This document shows positions 22,822 to 24,768 of a stretch of DNA of 24,768 nt, piece by piece. The position numbers and the translations under genes were made by a program. The notes beneath the pieces are model-generated. The model had not been told where the DNA came from. It saw nothing but the letters and a program-made list of their open reading frames with translations, and did no database searches. Where the stretch lies: the NCBI GenBank assembly GCA_964484255.1, contig CAZAEH010000021.1, forward strand, positions 1 to 24,768. Reading direction: 5' to 3'. Position 1 is the stretch's first letter; each line of letters starts with the position of its first letter. Source of the DNA: UBA6215 sp964484255. GTDB taxonomy: Bacteria > Omnitrophota > Gorgyraeia > Pluralincolimonadales > Pluralincolimonadaceae.

Positions 22822-22841
22822 AAAGAGGATAATTATAAGAA

Positions 22842-23222
22842 ATGGCATCAGTCGGAAGAGTAACGGCAAAATATATAAAGGTATCCCCTTACAAAATACG
22901 CAAGGTCATAGACCTTATAAGGGGCAAGGATGTGGATTCTGCCCTTGCGGTTCTTGAGAATACCGACAAGAAGTCACGTGTATATCTTATACGCGCCCTC
23001 AAGTCCGCTATAGCTTCCGCGAAACAGGGCGGGAAAGTAAAGCAGGATGAACTTTTTGTGGCGAAAATAACCGCGGACGACGGTCCTATCATGAGAAGGT
23101 ATAAAGCTCAGGCTATGGGAAGGGCTACCATGATAAGAAAAAGGACGAGCCATATCGTCATCGAGCTGGGCGTAAAAATGGTAAAGCATGCGCCGGCTAA
23201 ACCGAAAACAGCAAAGAAATAG
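22842..23222 (+). CDS. rplV: 50S ribosomal protein L22
   Basis: A 126-residue L22 that lines the exit tunnel with a long beta hairpin. It starts MASVGRVTAKYIKVSPYK. The hairpin region carries DGPIMRRYKAQAMGRATMIRKR. It follows the usual S10-operon order (rpsS-rplV-rpsC). A short basic tail (KHAPAKPKTAKK) extends the C-terminus a little beyond E. coli (110). Confidence 0.96.
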   Translation: MASVGRVTAKYIKVSPYKIRKVIDLIRGKDVDSALAVLENTDKKSRVYLIRALKSAIASAKQGGKVKQDELFVAKITADDGPIMRRYKAQAMGRATMIRKRTSHIVIELGVKMVKHAPAKPKTAKK

Positions 23223-23231
23223 GAGGAGTTA

Positions 23232-23933
23232 GTGGGTCACAAAGTAAATCCGATATCAATGAGGTTGGGTTACATCAAGAATTGGCGTTCGCGCTGGTTC
23301 GCGAAGAAGAATTTTGCCAATTTCCTTGCAGAGGATTTTGATATCCGCAAGTATGTCAAAAAGAATTTTTCAGCCGCCGGTATTGCGGCTATCGAAATAG
23401 AAAGGGCCAGCAACAAGGTTAAGGTCATAATTTATACGGCCAGGCCCGGCATAATCATCGGCAGGAAGGGCGCCGATATAGACCGCCTGCGTGATGATCT
23501 TCAGGACAAGACCAAGAAAGAGATATATATTGAGATAAAAGAGGTCAAGAACCCTTCTGTCGAGTCCCAATTGGTGGCAGAGAATATAGCGTTCCAGTTG
23601 GAGAAGAGGGTTGCTTTCAGGAGGGCGCTCAAGAAGGCCGTCCAGCAGGCCATGACCTCGGGAGCCCTTGGTATAAAGGTCAAGTGCTCGGGAAGGCTCG
23701 GAGGCGCTGAGATGTCCCGTACCGAAGGTTATAAAGAAGGTAAAGTGCCTCTTCAGACCTTCAGGGCTGACATAGATTATGGTTTTGCAGAGGCTCTTAC
23801 CACCTACGGTCTTATTGGTGTTAAATCGTGGGTTTACAAGGGAGACGTCCTCTTTAACAAACAGATGGAAAAGACATCTTCGGATGAGGGCGATAATACC
23901 GCCAAGAATCCAGAAGCTGAACAGAAAAATTAA
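23232..23933 (+). CDS. rpsC: 30S ribosomal protein S3
   Basis: A 233-residue S3 at the mRNA entry channel. The start is GTG 23232, set by AGGAGG (23221-23226) and giving the canonical MGHKVNPISMRLGY. The KH domain has GIIIGRKGADIDRLR with the GRKG loop at 77-80. The C-terminal domain contains GRLGGAEMSRTEGYKEG and ends in an acidic, probably flexible tail. Its stop TAA forms part of the AAGGAG site of rplP. Confidence 0.97.
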   Translation: MGHKVNPISMRLGYIKNWRSRWFAKKNFANFLAEDFDIRKYVKKNFSAAGIAAIEIERASNKVKVIIYTARPGIIIGRKGADIDRLRDDLQDKTKKEIYIEIKEVKNPSVESQLVAENIAFQLEKRVAFRRALKKAVQQAMTSGALGIKVKCSGRLGGAEMSRTEGYKEGKVPLQTFRADIDYGFAEALTTYGLIGVKSWVYKGDVLFNKQMEKTSSDEGDNTAKNPEAEQKN

Positions 23934-23946
23934 GGAGCAAATTTAG

Positions 23947-24369
23947 ATGGCGTTATTCCCGAAGAGAGTAAAATACAGGAAATCGCAGAGAGGCAGGCGT
24001 AAAGGCGTAGCCATGACCGGTTCCACCATAGCTTTTGGGGAATTCGGATTGCAGTGCCTGGAGAACGGCTGGATAAAGAATACACAGATAGAGGCTGCGA
24101 GGGTTGTTATATCGCGTCATCTTAAGGGTGGCGGTAAAGCCTGGATAAGGGTGTTCCCGGATAAGCCCGTCAGCAAGAAACCCGCTGAAACGAGGATGGG
24201 TAAGGGAAAAGGCATGACGGACCACTGGGTCGCGGTAATCAAACGAGGCAGAATACTATTTGAAGTTGAGGGACTTCCTGAGGCGATAGCCAAAGAAGCT
24301 ATGCGTCTTGCTTCCTCGAAGTTGCCGTTAAAGACAAGATTTTTGGCCAGACATAGGGCGGCCGTTTAA
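23947..24369 (+). CDS. rplP: 50S ribosomal protein L16
   Basis: A 140-residue L16, a late-assembly protein near the A site. It starts MALFPKRVKYRKSQRGRRKG. The loop PAETRMGKGKGMTDHWVA contains the conserved arginine that is hydroxylated in E. coli (R81). AAGGAG lies 9 nt before the ATG. The order rpsC-rplP-rpmC-rpsQ is conserved across bacteria. Confidence 0.97.
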   Translation: MALFPKRVKYRKSQRGRRKGVAMTGSTIAFGEFGLQCLENGWIKNTQIEAARVVISRHLKGGGKAWIRVFPDKPVSKKPAETRMGKGKGMTDHWVAVIKRGRILFEVEGLPEAIAKEAMRLASSKLPLKTRFLARHRAAV

Positions 24370-24384
24370 ATCAGGGATAATAAT

Positions 24385-24585
24385 ATGCCATTAAAACCGG
24401 ACGAAATAAGAAATCTTGGCGCGGATGAATTGAAGACAAAATATAATGCGCTTCAGGAATCGCTGTTTAAGTTAAACCAGCAGGCTAAGATTGGAAAACT
24501 GGAGAAACCCGATCAGATCCGCCAGGCGAAAAAGGATATCGCGCGGATATTGACCGTAATGAGGGAGAAGAATACCAAGAAATGA
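24385..24585 (+). CDS. rpmC: 50S ribosomal protein L29
   Basis: A 66-residue two-helix protein near the tunnel exit. It begins MPLKPDEIRNLGADELKTKY and has the family KLEKPDQIRQAKKDIARILTV block. AGGGA lies upstream of the ATG. Its stop overlaps the rpsQ start in ATGA. Confidence 0.95.
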   Translation: MPLKPDEIRNLGADELKTKYNALQESLFKLNQQAKIGKLEKPDQIRQAKKDIARILTVMREKNTKK

Positions 24586-24768
24586 GCGAAAGAGGGAACA
24601 GAAAAGAGAGATTGGGGATAGTCATCAGCGATAAGATGGCGAAGACCATTGTGGTAAAGGTTGAAAACTTCTCCACGCATTCCGTCTATAGCAGGACGAT
24701 GCGCCGCGCTGTCAAATTCAAGGTGCATGATGAGGAGAAAAAAGCGAAAATGGGAGACAGGGTCAGGA
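24582..24768 (+). CDS. rpsQ: 30S ribosomal protein S17 (5' part, cut by the window edge)
   Basis: The first 62 codons are visible, starting MSERGNRKERLGIVISDKM and continuing KTIVVKVENFSTHSVY to KFKVHDEEKKAKMGDRVR; this is the OB-fold of S17, an early 30S assembly protein. Full-length S17 is usually 80-90 residues, so about 20-25 residues lie beyond the edge. Its start overlaps the rpmC stop by 4 nt. Further S10/spc genes (rplN, rplX, rplE) are expected to follow. Confidence 0.94.
   Translation, partial: MSERGNRKERLGIVISDKMAKTIVVKVENFSTHSVYSRTMRRAVKFKVHDEEKKAKMGDRVR

Noticed and set aside
1..24768. CRISPR arrays, insertion sequences, integrases, toxin-antitoxin or defence genes
   Set aside because: No short regularly spaced repeats, transposase or integrase motifs, or small two-gene toxin modules were seen; the only large repeat is the tuf pair.

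Overview
This 24.8-kb window is a bacterial chromosome segment carrying the core transcription and translation superoperon. All recognised genes lie on the + strand. The gene content is plainly bacterial. The proteins use many AGG/AGA and ATA codons, Shine-Dalgarno sequences are often weak, and the front end holds secreted proteins plus a YafK-type L,D-transpeptidase-fold enzyme, which suggests a cell with peptidoglycan and probably an outer membrane. The EF-Tu carries a four-cysteine loop in its G domain. A candidate phylum in or near the PVC group, such as Omnitrophota, would fit, but that placement is inference from style and gene order; no phylogeny could be run.

Layout. (1) 1-3103, accessory front end: tRNA-Gly(UCC), a long hairpin, a promoter, then a three-gene envelope operon (YafK/DpaA-like enzyme, DUF2905 membrane protein, secreted thioredoxin-fold protein) closed by an intrinsic terminator. 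A stand-alone secreted DUF4139 protein follows. (2) 3104-3332, control region: a 15-bp hairpin, a near-consensus sigma-70 promoter, a leader with an intrinsic terminator, and a possible second promoter. (3) 3333-15520: tRNA-Thr(GGU), tuf, rpmG, tRNA-Trp(CCA), secE, nusG, rplK, rplA, rplJ, rplL, rpoB, rpoC. (4) 15532-19722, str operon: rpsL, rpsG, fusA, second tuf. (5) 19725 to the right edge, S10 operon: rpsJ, rplC, rplD, rplW, rplB, rpsS, rplV, rpsC, rplP, rpmC and the 5' part of rpsQ.

From tuf1 to the edge no gap without a gene exceeds 36 nt, and no terminator or convincing internal promoter was seen. The beta-tuf, L11-L10-rpoBC, str and S10 clusters may therefore be transcribed as one unit of more than 21 kb from the 3.1-3.3 kb control region. 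The products are RNA polymerase beta and beta', its elongation factor NusG, the SecE translocon subunit, both GTPase elongation factors and ribosomal proteins of both subunits. Three tRNA genes lie in the window, two of them inside the transcription unit.

The most notable observations are the two tuf copies, identical over 1,217 nt including the Shine-Dalgarno; the Cys4 loop in EF-Tu; the promoter-leader-terminator block ahead of tRNA-Thr; and the lack of room for the classical ribosomal-protein autoregulatory leaders. No CRISPR array, insertion sequence, phage, toxin-antitoxin or defence gene was seen. Most of the window is ordinary, highly conserved housekeeping DNA.
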